A program made the translations under genes and the position numbers. From positions 1 through 24,924 of IMG/VR virus record IMGVR_UViG_3300041809_003475: DNA of 24,924 bases. One strand, written 5' to 3'. Of this stretch, positions 1-4,553 are shown one piece after another (the stretch's first letter is position 1; every line of letters starts with the position of its first letter). Under the pieces are notes generated by a model. The model had not been told where the DNA came from. It worked only from the letters and a program-made list of their open reading frames with translations, and made no database searches. This DNA comes from a virus.

Positions 1-285
1 CTACTCTTTGTAGTCCTCCCAGACGTAACCAAAAAGGACATCTTTCTTGTTGATGCCTTTGTAAATCTTGTTGCGGACATACTCCATTGAGAAGCCGACC
101 TTGCTGGCCACATAATTCGCGGCGACCTCAACCGTATCGAAGAGCGCAACAAGATTGCCCTCGGCATCCTTGCAGGAGATCCGCCGATGGCGTTTGCGGC
201 TATCAACCGTAAAATCAGGTTTGCCGACTATGTACATTCCGTCCTTCCAGTTTCGAGGATCGGGTATTTCGTTGGGCTTAGTCAT
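1..285 (-). CDS. Small NUMOD1-like protein (paralogue of next gene)
   Basis: A 94-residue protein of unknown role. Its second half (about residues 38-92) reads D-x-E-G-N-L-V-A, then V-x-x-A-A-N-Y-V, then S-x-x-Y-V-R-N-K-I-Y-K-G and finally G-Y-V-W-E-D-Y. This resembles the NUMOD1 pattern (D-G-x...AA...I...G...GY-W), a small helix-turn-helix module often attached to homing nucleases; here there is no nuclease domain. The neighbour at 278-583 shares the K/N-P-D-F start and the C-x-D-x-x-G-N-L-x-A core, so the two look like a tandem duplication. Its ATG lies inside the end of the upstream gene (8-base overlap), so translation is probably coupled. DNA binding or regulation is inference; family assignment is by pattern only. 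Confidence 0.6.
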   Translation of the reverse strand: MTKPNEIPDPRNWKDGMYIVGKPDFTVDSRKRHRRISCKDAEGNLVALFDTVEVAANYVASKVGFSMEYVRNKIYKGINKKDVLFGYVWEDYKE

Positions 286-583
286 TTTGATACTTCCAGT
301 AGTAGTTAAAGAACTCTTTGGGTTCTTCTTTTTTCAGGATGCGATACAATTTTGTCGAGATATAGCTCTGACTGAACCTGTCCTGGTTGGCTCGCATGAT
401 GTGCGAGACGGTGATTTTTACATTCGGATAAACGGCAATCAGGTTTCCTTTGCTGTCATAACAACCGACCTTGAGGTTGCGCAAGCTATGGCCTCCTCCT
501 TTTACAAAGTCGGGGTTTTTGAACAACTGAACTCCTTCCACGGCCATTTCTGCACCGTTTCTACTTTTCGTCTTTATACTCAT
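278..583 (-). CDS. Small NUMOD1-like protein, upstream paralogue
   Basis: A 101-residue protein related to the gene that follows it. Shared features are N-P-D-F near residue 25, then C-Y-D-S-K-G-N-L-I-A-V-Y, a helix-like stretch with S-x-S-Y-I-S-T-K-L-Y, and an aromatic end (Y-Y-W-K-Y) in place of the usual GY-W. It is transcribed leftward from the 584-767 intergenic region and is the first gene of a two-gene unit. The start at 583 sits behind an A/T-rich leader without a clear Shine-Dalgarno site. The NUMOD1-like helix-turn-helix reading is weaker here than for its partner because the G-x-x-x-G-Y-W end is degraded. Function unknown; a phage-encoded regulator is one possibility. Confidence 0.6.
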   Translation of the reverse strand: MSIKTKSRNGAEMAVEGVQLFKNPDFVKGGGHSLRNLKVGCYDSKGNLIAVYPNVKITVSHIMRANQDRFSQSYISTKLYRILKKEEPKEFFNYYWKYQND

Positions 584-767
584 TTCGTTTAATTAAAACC
601 CAAGATAAACAGTTTTTCAATCATTTCAAGCTAGAAAAACTAAAATATATTTAGCCTTTGTGTCTTAAATTATTCAAGATTCATGTTGACATAACCCTAA
701 GTTGTCTTTTGTCTTTGTTAAATCATTTAAACCAATGCTGGACAAATATGAGTAGAAGCCTGGTTTT
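584..767. promoter_or_regulatory. A/T-rich divergent intergenic region
   Basis: This 184-base stretch separates the leftward pair of small genes from the rightward early genes, so it should hold promoters for both directions. It is much richer in A/T than the coding DNA around it. For the leftward unit a sigma70-like pair can be read on the minus strand: TTGAAT (672-677) and TAAATA (648-653) with an 18-base spacer. On the plus strand a TTGACA occurs at 686-691, but no convincing -10 box follows at 16-18 bases. No long inverted repeat that would mark an operator was found. Confidence 0.4.
648..677 (-). promoter_or_regulatory. Candidate leftward promoter
   Basis: On the minus strand TTGAAT is followed after 18 bases by TAAATA, about 65 bases upstream of the ATG of the leftward gene pair. 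The match to a sigma70 promoter is moderate and the region is A/T-rich, so a chance match is quite possible. If the host uses a different housekeeping sigma factor this assignment would not hold. Confidence 0.25.
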
Positions 768-986
768 ATGACTGCGATTTCCTCTATGAAAAACATTCAC
801 AAGGGTAAAAGCAAACACGCCGAGAGCTTATCAAAATCTGAAATTATAGCCAAACGCCACGAAGAAAGGGAGTGGGTGAAGAACTATGAGATCACGAAGA
901 AATTCTTGCGTGAGATGCGCACTCCGGTCGACTTTCTAAAGCGCCCCGAAGGAGGCTTTGAGATGGTTGAATTGCTGGAGGAGTAG
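768..986 (+). CDS. Small charged hypothetical protein
   Basis: A 72-residue, strongly charged protein that I do not recognise. The N-terminal third is lysine-rich (K-N-I-H-K-G-K-S-K-H), the middle is likely helical with many E/K/R residues, and the end is acidic (E-L-L-E-E). There is no membrane segment or cysteine motif. It is the first gene of the rightward early unit. Its stop codon lies two bases before the start of the initiator-like gene, and its last codons contain the GGAGGAG that serves as that gene's ribosome binding site, so the two are probably coupled. An alternative start is the second ATG, seven codons in. A nucleic-acid-binding or regulatory role would be a guess from charge alone. 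Confidence 0.55.
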   Translation: MTAISSMKNIHKGKSKHAESLSKSEIIAKRHEEREWVKNYEITKKFLREMRTPVDFLKRPEGGFEMVELLEE

Positions 987-988
987 CT

Positions 989-1660
989 ATGGGTGACGAG
1001 CCCTACGAGAAGCCGGAGAGAGGCTTCACGGGATTTTTTATCCCCGTGGAGTGGATGGAAGATGATCGGCTGATACCGATTGACTGGCTGATCCTTGCTG
1101 AGATTGACGCGCTCAGCAAAAGCAAAAAAAGCAAGGTGCCGGGCTGGTGCTATGCCAGCAACAGGCATATTGGGGAGTTTGTCGGTTGCAAGGAGAAATG
1201 GGTGGGCGAACGGTGCTCCAAGCTGAAGAAAATTGGCTATGTAGAGCAGAGATTTAATGGGCGCGTGATGCTGCGGAAACTGCGGAATGTTGTCATTCAG
1301 CCCACGTCTATAGGCGGAGGCAGCCCACGGCTGCAGACGGAGTCTGATACCGCCCTTGGCCGGAGGCAGGGGGCGGTTGCAAAGGGGGGCAGCCCACGTC
1401 CACAGACGGAGGAGAGTATTAAAGAGAGAATTAAATATGAGAAGAAGGGCGCGCATGTGAATAACTTCAAAAATGGCAAACGCAAAAGTAGGTATGAGAT
1501 CATTTCTGATTACATCAAAGAGAAGGGAACCAAAGCCCAACGAGATGAATTTTTCAACAACACCCAATTCTACATGCAATATGACAAAAATGCCCTGCCG
1601 TCCGAAAGGGAAATGTTTGAAAAAATCCGAAATCAAATTGATGTGAAGGCGGTTTGTTGA
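989..1660 (+). CDS. Winged-helix replication-initiator-like protein
   Basis: A 223-residue protein whose first ~100 residues (F-F-I-P-V-E-W, then L-I-P-I-D-W-L-I-L-A-E-I-D-A-L, then Y-A-S-N-R-H-I-G-E-F-V-G-C, then K-L-K-K-I-G-Y-V-E) fit the winged-helix domain found at the front of phage replisome organisers and plasmid initiators. A proline/glycine-rich linker (about 104-142) follows, then a basic helical C-terminal part. The linker DNA carries a 23-base iteron-like array, and A/T-rich DNA follows. This is the layout of lambda O, where the origin lies inside the initiator gene. Start chosen for the GGAGGAG 7 bases upstream. Likely role: bind the origin and recruit host helicase; the domain call is by pattern, the role is inferred. 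It could instead be a transcription regulator of similar fold. Confidence 0.6.
   Translation: MGDEPYEKPERGFTGFFIPVEWMEDDRLIPIDWLILAEIDALSKSKKSKVPGWCYASNRHIGEFVGCKEKWVGERCSKLKKIGYVEQRFNGRVMLRKLRNVVIQPTSIGGGSPRLQTESDTALGRRQGAVAKGGSPRPQTEESIKERIKYEKKGAHVNNFKNGKRKSRYEIISDYIKEKGTKAQRDEFFNNTQFYMQYDKNALPSEREMFEKIRNQIDVKAVC
1298..1412. repeat. Iteron-like array, five 23-bp units (candidate origin)
   Basis: Three copies of a 23-base unit beginning CAGCCCACG and ending ACGGAGG or close to it lie at 1298-1320, 1321-1343 and 1390-1412. The first two are adjacent; the third starts 69 bases (exactly 3 x 23) after the second. The two intervening units (1344-1366, 1367-1389) are degenerate but stay in phase: the first ends in CGGAGG and the second begins with CAG. 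Because 23 is not a multiple of three, copy 1 is read in a different frame (Q-P-T-S) from copies 2 and 3 (S-P-R-x-Q-T-E). The repeat is therefore preserved as DNA rather than as protein. A/T-rich sequence follows from about 1415. This fits initiator-binding iterons next to an unwinding region; that function is inference. Confidence 0.55.
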
Positions 1661-1842
1661 ATGTAAGTTTAGCTACTTTAAGCGTTAACTGACACTAATA
1701 AGTTAATAAGATTTAGAAGATTAAAATAAAACAGTTGTGTTTTTGTTTAAAAGGTTTAAATAAGATTTAAACACGGTTTAGAAATGAAAATACAAGAATC
1801 TGCACCGACCATTAAACGGATTGCTGGCGAAAGGAATACCCT
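1661..1842. other. A/T-rich intergenic region with phased TTTAAA
   Basis: This gap directly follows the initiator-like gene. It contains two TAATAAG copies (1696-1702, 1704-1710) and a run of TTTAAA or TTTAG boxes at about 1746, 1755, 1766 and 1777, spaced 9-11 bases apart, close to one helical turn. Such phasing is seen in curved DNA, easily melted origin DNA and operator arrays. A 20-codon open frame (1784-1846) occupies its end and overlaps the next ATG as ATGA. A promoter for the downstream small genes is also expected here, but no clear -35/-10 pair could be chosen. Confidence 0.4.
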
Positions 1843-1846
1843 ATGA
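1784..1846 (+). CDS. Possible 20-residue leader peptide
   Basis: A short open frame M-K-I-Q-E-S-A-P-T-I-K-R-I-A-G-E-R-N-T-L ends in a TGA that overlaps the ATG of the next gene (ATGA at 1843-1846). This is the same coupling used elsewhere in the window. It has no good ribosome binding site of its own. It may be a translated leader that couples into the downstream gene, or simply an open stretch upstream of it. Confidence 0.25.
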   Translation: MKIQESAPTIKRIAGERNTL

Positions 1847-2046
1847 GGCCACGCCTGTCTGATGCCCAGCGCAACAAACGCGAGCAGTTGCGGGCAAGGA
1901 AGAGAATTTTCGGACTCTATGAAATCCGCAAAGAAACCGATATCGAGAAACTTGAAAAAACGGGGCTAAGCCTCGAAGAAGCCAAGCGGGAGATGCTGGC
2001 AATCGACATTGAATTTTCAAAAAAGGAGGAAAAGACATGCAACTAG
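1843..2046 (+). CDS. Small helical hypothetical protein
   Basis: A 67-residue, highly charged protein that I do not recognise. It begins with a basic stretch (R-P-R-L-S-D-A-Q-R-N-K-R-E-Q-L-R-A-R-K-R), continues into an E/K-rich helix and ends with a basic tail, so it is probably mostly alpha-helical and may form a coiled coil. AAAGGA seven bases before the ATG supports the chosen start. The coding sequence ends inside a very strong AAGGAGG that serves the next gene, and the two overlap by 10 bases. The position, between the initiator and a winged-helix-like protein, suggests an early role in regulation or replication, but nothing in the sequence proves this. Confidence 0.55.
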   Translation: MRPRLSDAQRNKREQLRARKRIFGLYEIRKETDIEKLEKTGLSLEEAKREMLAIDIEFSKKEEKTCN

Positions 2047-2393
2047 ACTTACCAATGAAAGTACAGGCCGTTGGAGAGAAGCTGCACACACGGGCTACCT
2101 TCGACGAGGTCTATAATTCGCAAGGCTGTTACGATCCGAAGTCAACCGAGCACCAAAGGACGAGAGCCTTGAAGTTCCTGCGTTCGCATCCGAACCAAAA
2201 GTTCAGCGTCGATGAGGTGATTGAGTTTATCACCCCGCCGAATACAAAGAAACGCCCAAGTCAAACGAGCTTATCCTCCAGTCTCCGCGATCTTCGTAAA
2301 CCGCAGTACGGGGGCTTTAACGTTCCTTCGGGCTATGACACCGATGGTATCTTCAAATATTGGTTTGTACCGGAGGAGGTCGTCCATGCCTAA
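2037..2393 (+). CDS. Hypothetical protein, winged-helix-like middle
   Basis: A 118-residue protein with a strong ribosome binding site (AAAAGGAGG, eight bases before the ATG). Residues about 42-92 (R-A-L-K-F-L-R-S-H-P, F-S-V-D-E-V-I-E-F-I, then T-S-L-S-S-S-L-R-D-L-R and a basic aromatic turn) have the rhythm of a winged-helix DNA-binding domain: helix, recognition helix rich in serine and arginine, then a G-G-F-x-V wing. There is no enzyme motif. The gene overlaps both neighbours by about 8-10 bases, so the small early genes 1843-2574 form one coupled set. A phage transcription or replication accessory factor is plausible; the fold is inferred by eye. Confidence 0.5.
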   Translation: MQLDLPMKVQAVGEKLHTRATFDEVYNSQGCYDPKSTEHQRTRALKFLRSHPNQKFSVDEVIEFITPPNTKKRPSQTSLSSSLRDLRKPQYGGFNVPSGYDTDGIFKYWFVPEEVVHA

Positions 2394-2574
2394 CGAATGG
2401 AAAACTTACAAGGTCACGGTCAAGAATCTCGACCTTTTGCTCTCGGCCAGGAGTGAAGCTCAGGCGCTTGAGATCGTTCGGGACTCCATCCGCAAAGGGC
2501 AATTGGCCGAACGGCTACAAGTCTCCGATGACAATTTGCAACTGACAATAACCTTAGCAAGAGGGCTGCAGTAG
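2386..2574 (+). CDS. Small hypothetical protein
   Basis: A 62-residue protein of unknown function. The start at 2386 is chosen because GGAGGAGG lies six bases upstream; it overlaps the end of the preceding gene by 8 bases. An open frame continues upstream, but that part is only the shadow of the previous gene. The sequence alternates short strand-like segments (Y-K-V-T-V, L-Q-L-T-I-T-L) around one helix (A-Q-A-L-E-I-V-R-D-S-I-R-K-G), giving a beta-alpha-beta look typical of very small phage accessory proteins. The methyltransferase gene starts 8 bases downstream, so the two are probably made from the same transcript. Confidence 0.55.
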   Translation: MPNEWKTYKVTVKNLDLLLSARSEAQALEIVRDSIRKGQLAERLQVSDDNLQLTITLARGLQ

Positions 2575-2582
2575 CGCAAAAA

Positions 2583-3650
2583 GTGAATCATCTCGATCTG
2601 TTCAGTGGAATCGGAGGCTTTACCCTGGCAGCACGCTGGGCGGGCATTCGGACGGTAGGCTTTAGCGAGATTGATCCTTTTGCCTCGGCAGTTCTGAAGA
2701 AGCATTGGCCAAAAATCAAAAACTATGGAGACATTCGAACCATTACAAAAACCACAATCCCTGGTGAAATCAACCTCATCACCGGCGGCTTCCCCTGCCA
2801 GCCTTTTTCCACCGCCGGAAAGCAACGAGGCCGAGACGACCCTCGTGACCTCTGGCCTGAAATGTTCAGAGTTATCAAGGAATACAGGCCCGCTTGGGTC
2901 GTTGGAGAAAACGTTGCTGGGTTCGTCACGATGGAACTCGACCGCACGCTTGCTGACTTGGAAGCTGAAGGTTACACCGCTAGGGCGTTTATTATTCCAG
3001 CTTGCGCCGTCAACGCCCCGCACCGACGAGACAGGGTCTGGATTGTTGCCCACACCGAGAGCCAGCAACCCGTCCTCGTCGGAACAGTCACCGACGCTGG
3101 AACACGTTGTACGGCTGTTGCCGACCCCGAACTGCCTGGACGGCATGGCACCCAAGACGCCGCGCGCACTTTGGAAAGAACGCCACGTGACGAGACCTGG
3201 ACGCAAGCAATTGAGCAATTTGCGCGACGTGCTCGCGAATCAGTTGCTTCCAACGCCGAGAGCGAGCAAGTTCACGCCGTACCAGAGTCCGGGGTACTCG
3301 CCCAACATAGCGACGGTCATTTCGCTTCTCCCGACGCCCACGGCGGGAGATCGCAGGAGCAACAACTGCCGCCAGCAGGGGATCAACAATGTGATCAATC
3401 TTTTGCCGACGCCCAAGGCGCAGGACTGCCGTGCGGCGATAACGGATCGTGGGAAGAGCAACTTTGGCGAGGTTATCCATTCGAGCATTGGCGCTACGCA
3501 AACTGGTTTGAGGCTGCAACCGGCCTTTGTGGAATGGGTAATGGGCTACCCCAACGGACACACAGAATTAAAGCCCTCGGAAATGCCATCGTCCCGCAAG
3601 TCGCCTACGAAATCTTAAAAATCATAAATCCACCCGAAACAAAACAATGA
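2583..3650 (+). CDS. Cytosine-5 DNA methyltransferase
   Basis: A 355-residue C5 methyltransferase that would transfer a methyl group from S-adenosylmethionine to cytosine in DNA, probably to protect phage DNA from restriction. Motif I is D-L-F-S-G-I-G-G-F (5-13), the catalytic P-C-Q is at 71-73 (Cys72), E-N-V at 109-111, R-R-D-R-V-W at 148-153, and motif X, K-A-L-G-N-A-I-V-P-Q, at 330-339. The start is a GTG. The section between motifs VIII and X (about 157-310), where the target recognition domain should lie, is polar. It contains repeated short elements such as V-A-H-T-E-S, V-A-D-P-E-L and F-A-D-A-Q-G, which arise because the same DNA codes a second protein in the +1 frame. The stop overlaps the next ATG (ATGA). 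Target sequence cannot be predicted. Confidence 0.9.
   Translation: MNHLDLFSGIGGFTLAARWAGIRTVGFSEIDPFASAVLKKHWPKIKNYGDIRTITKTTIPGEINLITGGFPCQPFSTAGKQRGRDDPRDLWPEMFRVIKEYRPAWVVGENVAGFVTMELDRTLADLEAEGYTARAFIIPACAVNAPHRRDRVWIVAHTESQQPVLVGTVTDAGTRCTAVADPELPGRHGTQDAARTLERTPRDETWTQAIEQFARRARESVASNAESEQVHAVPESGVLAQHSDGHFASPDAHGGRSQEQQLPPAGDQQCDQSFADAQGAGLPCGDNGSWEEQLWRGYPFEHWRYANWFEAATGLCGMGNGLPQRTHRIKALGNAIVPQVAYEILKIINPPETKQ
2725..3618 (+). CDS. Overlapping +1-frame protein within the methyltransferase gene
   Basis: A second open frame of 297 residues lies wholly inside the C5 methyltransferase gene, shifted +1. It does not look like a random shadow. It carries five copies of L-L-P-T-P (at 3043, 3115, 3244, 3325 and 3400), a segment F-Q-L-A-P-S-T-P-R-T-D-E-T just before the first, and a C-terminal block F-V-E-W-V-M-G-Y-P-N-G-H-T-E-L. 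From memory, phage proteins with exactly this order (W-K-x-K-x-T, QLAPSTPRTDE, repeated PTP-x-A-x-D, then N-P-x-W-V-E-W-L-M-G-x-P-x-G-W-T) are common next to or overlapping phage C5 methyltransferases; their function is unknown to me. An in-frame stop at 2695 means it begins at 2725, or is reached by a +1 frameshift from the methyltransferase. The ribosome binding site before 2725 is poor. Expression is unproven. Confidence 0.5.
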   Translation: METFEPLQKPQSLVKSTSSPAASPASLFPPPESNEAETTLVTSGLKCSELSRNTGPLGSLEKTLLGSSRWNSTARLLTWKLKVTPLGRLLFQLAPSTPRTDETGSGLLPTPRASNPSSSEQSPTLEHVVRLLPTPNCLDGMAPKTPRALWKERHVTRPGRKQLSNLRDVLANQLLPTPRASKFTPYQSPGYSPNIATVISLLPTPTAGDRRSNNCRQQGINNVINLLPTPKAQDCRAAITDRGKSNFGEVIHSSIGATQTGLRLQPAFVEWVMGYPNGHTELKPSEMPSSRKSPTKS

Positions 3651-3790
3651 AAATCATCAACGCAATCCTAACCACCATCCTTGTGCCGCTTGTACTGGCG
3701 ACCATGCTTGTTTCCTTTGGCTTCATCATGGGACTGGCCTTCAGGCTGATCCTTGTGGGAGTCAAGTGGAGCGGCCTGGAGCTTTTTTAA
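3647..3790 (+). CDS. Small hydrophobic membrane protein
   Basis: A 47-residue protein whose ATG overlaps the methyltransferase stop (ATGA). After M-K-I-I-N it is almost continuously hydrophobic to about residue 38 (I-L-T-T-I-L-V-P-L-V-L-A-T-M-L-V, then F-G-F-I-M-G-L-A-F), which is enough for one long or two short membrane segments. A short tail W-S-G-L-E-L-F follows. It fills the space between the methyltransferase and the HNH gene with only three bases to spare. Such small proteins in phages act as holins, superinfection-exclusion factors or membrane anchors; nothing here decides between these. It lies far from the candidate lysis cassette at 13.8-14.6 kb. Confidence 0.55.
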   Translation: MKIINAILTTILVPLVLATMLVSFGFIMGLAFRLILVGVKWSGLELF

Positions 3791-3793
3791 GCC

Positions 3794-4147
3794 ATGCCTG
3801 TGCGACGCTACAATCCGAATGCCGAGAGCGAGGCAATCATGTCCCGCTTTCGGAGTGCCACGCCACCGCGTGAGGACAAGCGACCACCCGCAAGCAAACG
3901 CGGGTATGGCTGGCGATGGAAGCAGGTCAGCGATGGCGAGTACGCCAAGCACCCGATATGCGCAAGATGCGGCAAACTGATCCTTTATCGTCGCGAGGCG
4001 CGCATCGACCACGCCGAACCTGTTGCCGTCAATCCTAACAGGAAACTTGACCGCTCAAACTGCCAGACGCTCTGCATCGAGTGCCACGCACGCAAGACGG
4101 TGGCCGACTATCAAAAGTACCCCGCAACCTATGGCAAGCAAACATAA
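3794..4147 (+). CDS. HNH endonuclease, phage packaging type
   Basis: A 117-residue HNH nuclease. The zinc pairs are C56-x-x-C59 and C94-x-x-C97; the beta-beta-alpha metal core has D72-H73, N89 and H98. A basic N-terminal stretch rich in arginine and a W-R-W-K segment precede it. Small HNH proteins of this size sit next to the terminase in many HK97-like phages and are needed, with the terminase, for cutting genome concatemers at packaging; that role is inferred from family knowledge and from the terminase genes 1.7 kb downstream. The start at 3794 lies three bases after the previous stop. A homing-type nuclease is less likely because the protein lacks a separate DNA-recognition domain. Confidence 0.85.
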   Translation: MPVRRYNPNAESEAIMSRFRSATPPREDKRPPASKRGYGWRWKQVSDGEYAKHPICARCGKLILYRREARIDHAEPVAVNPNRKLDRSNCQTLCIECHARKTVADYQKYPATYGKQT

Positions 4148-4154
4148 ACGATCT

Positions 4155-4406
4155 ATGCCTACCACCATCATCCCTGAACGTTCCCGACCCATGACCGTCA
4201 GGCCGGAGATCCGCGACGACATCCCCTTGCCTGAGCCCATACGCAAGTGGCAGTCGATCGCCGCTTTAATCAAGCCCAGCCAGTCTTATGGCCCCCTTGA
4301 GAGCGAGAGCGATGTCAAGAGCCTGAGCAAGGCGATGGAGCGCAACGGCAAGCACTACACCGTCCGCAAGCGCAGCGAAGGAGGCTGGTATCTATGGTGC
4401 GTTTAA
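4155..4406 (+). CDS. Small hypothetical protein
   Basis: An 83-residue protein of unknown function, placed between the HNH gene and a small basic protein. The second half (from about residue 33) reads W-Q-S-I-A-A-L-I-K-P-S-Q-S, then a helix with S-D-V-K-S-L-S-K-A-M, then a strand pair Y-T-V-R-K-R and G-G-W-Y-L-W-C-V. That is a compact alpha/beta domain with a basic hairpin that could touch nucleic acid. The start at 4155 follows the HNH stop by seven bases; an in-frame ATG at 4131, inside the HNH gene, is the alternative. No motif identifies it. Confidence 0.5.
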   Translation: MPTTIIPERSRPMTVRPEIRDDIPLPEPIRKWQSIAALIKPSQSYGPLESESDVKSLSKAMERNGKHYTVRKRSEGGWYLWCV

Positions 4407-4552
4407 AGCCTATTCGCCTGTACCCTGCCTCCCGCGGGGGTAAGGGGGGTGTCATCTCCAGGAGAAAAACCCGCAAAACCGCACCCGCCTCCTCATTTCA
4501 AAAACTAACTAGTTTTCGTGAAAAAGTCGGAAACAACACTTTTTATCCATAA
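4394..4552 (+). CDS. Possible small basic protein filling the gap
   Basis: A 52-codon open frame begins at an ATG within the last codons of the previous gene (13-base overlap) and stops one base before the ATG of the ParB-methyltransferase. It thus exactly fills what would otherwise be a 147-base gap in a region where genes abut. The product is very basic: R-L-K-P-I-R-L near the start, S-R-G-G-K-G-G, and R-R-K-T-R-K-T in the middle. No hydrophobic segment is present. A short palindrome (4501-4516) lies within it. It may be a small nucleic-acid-binding protein, or non-coding spacer that happens to be open. The tight fit to both neighbours is the main evidence. Confidence 0.4.
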   Translation: MVRLKPIRLYPASRGGKGGVISRRKTRKTAPASSFQKLTSFREKVGNNTFYP

Positions 4553-4553
4553 A

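Noticed and set aside
686-720. Plus-strand sigma70 promoter from TTGACA at 686
   Set aside because: No acceptable -10 box lies 16-18 bases downstream; the nearest A/T-rich hexamer is too far away.
884-1636. Minus-strand open frame of 250 codons opposite the initiator-like gene
   Set aside because: Low-complexity composition, with no recognisable domain; it spans two plus-strand genes that tile well, so it is a shadow.
2460-3218. Long minus-strand open frame (252 codons) opposite the methyltransferase
   Set aside because: It is one of several antisense open frames here. Two overlapping plus-strand frames leave few stops on the opposite strand, and this frame shows no motif, no ribosome binding site and no tiling with neighbours.
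4501-4516. Palindrome AAAACTAACTAGTTTT as an operator or terminator
   Set aside because: The 7-bp arms are almost all A/T with a two-base loop, and the element lies inside a possible small gene. A chance match is likely and no T-run follows.
4518-4553. GTG start at 4518 for the ParB-methyltransferase
   Set aside because: The ATG at 4554 follows the preceding small open frame by one base and gives a normal ParB-domain N-terminus; the extra 12 residues add no recognisable element.
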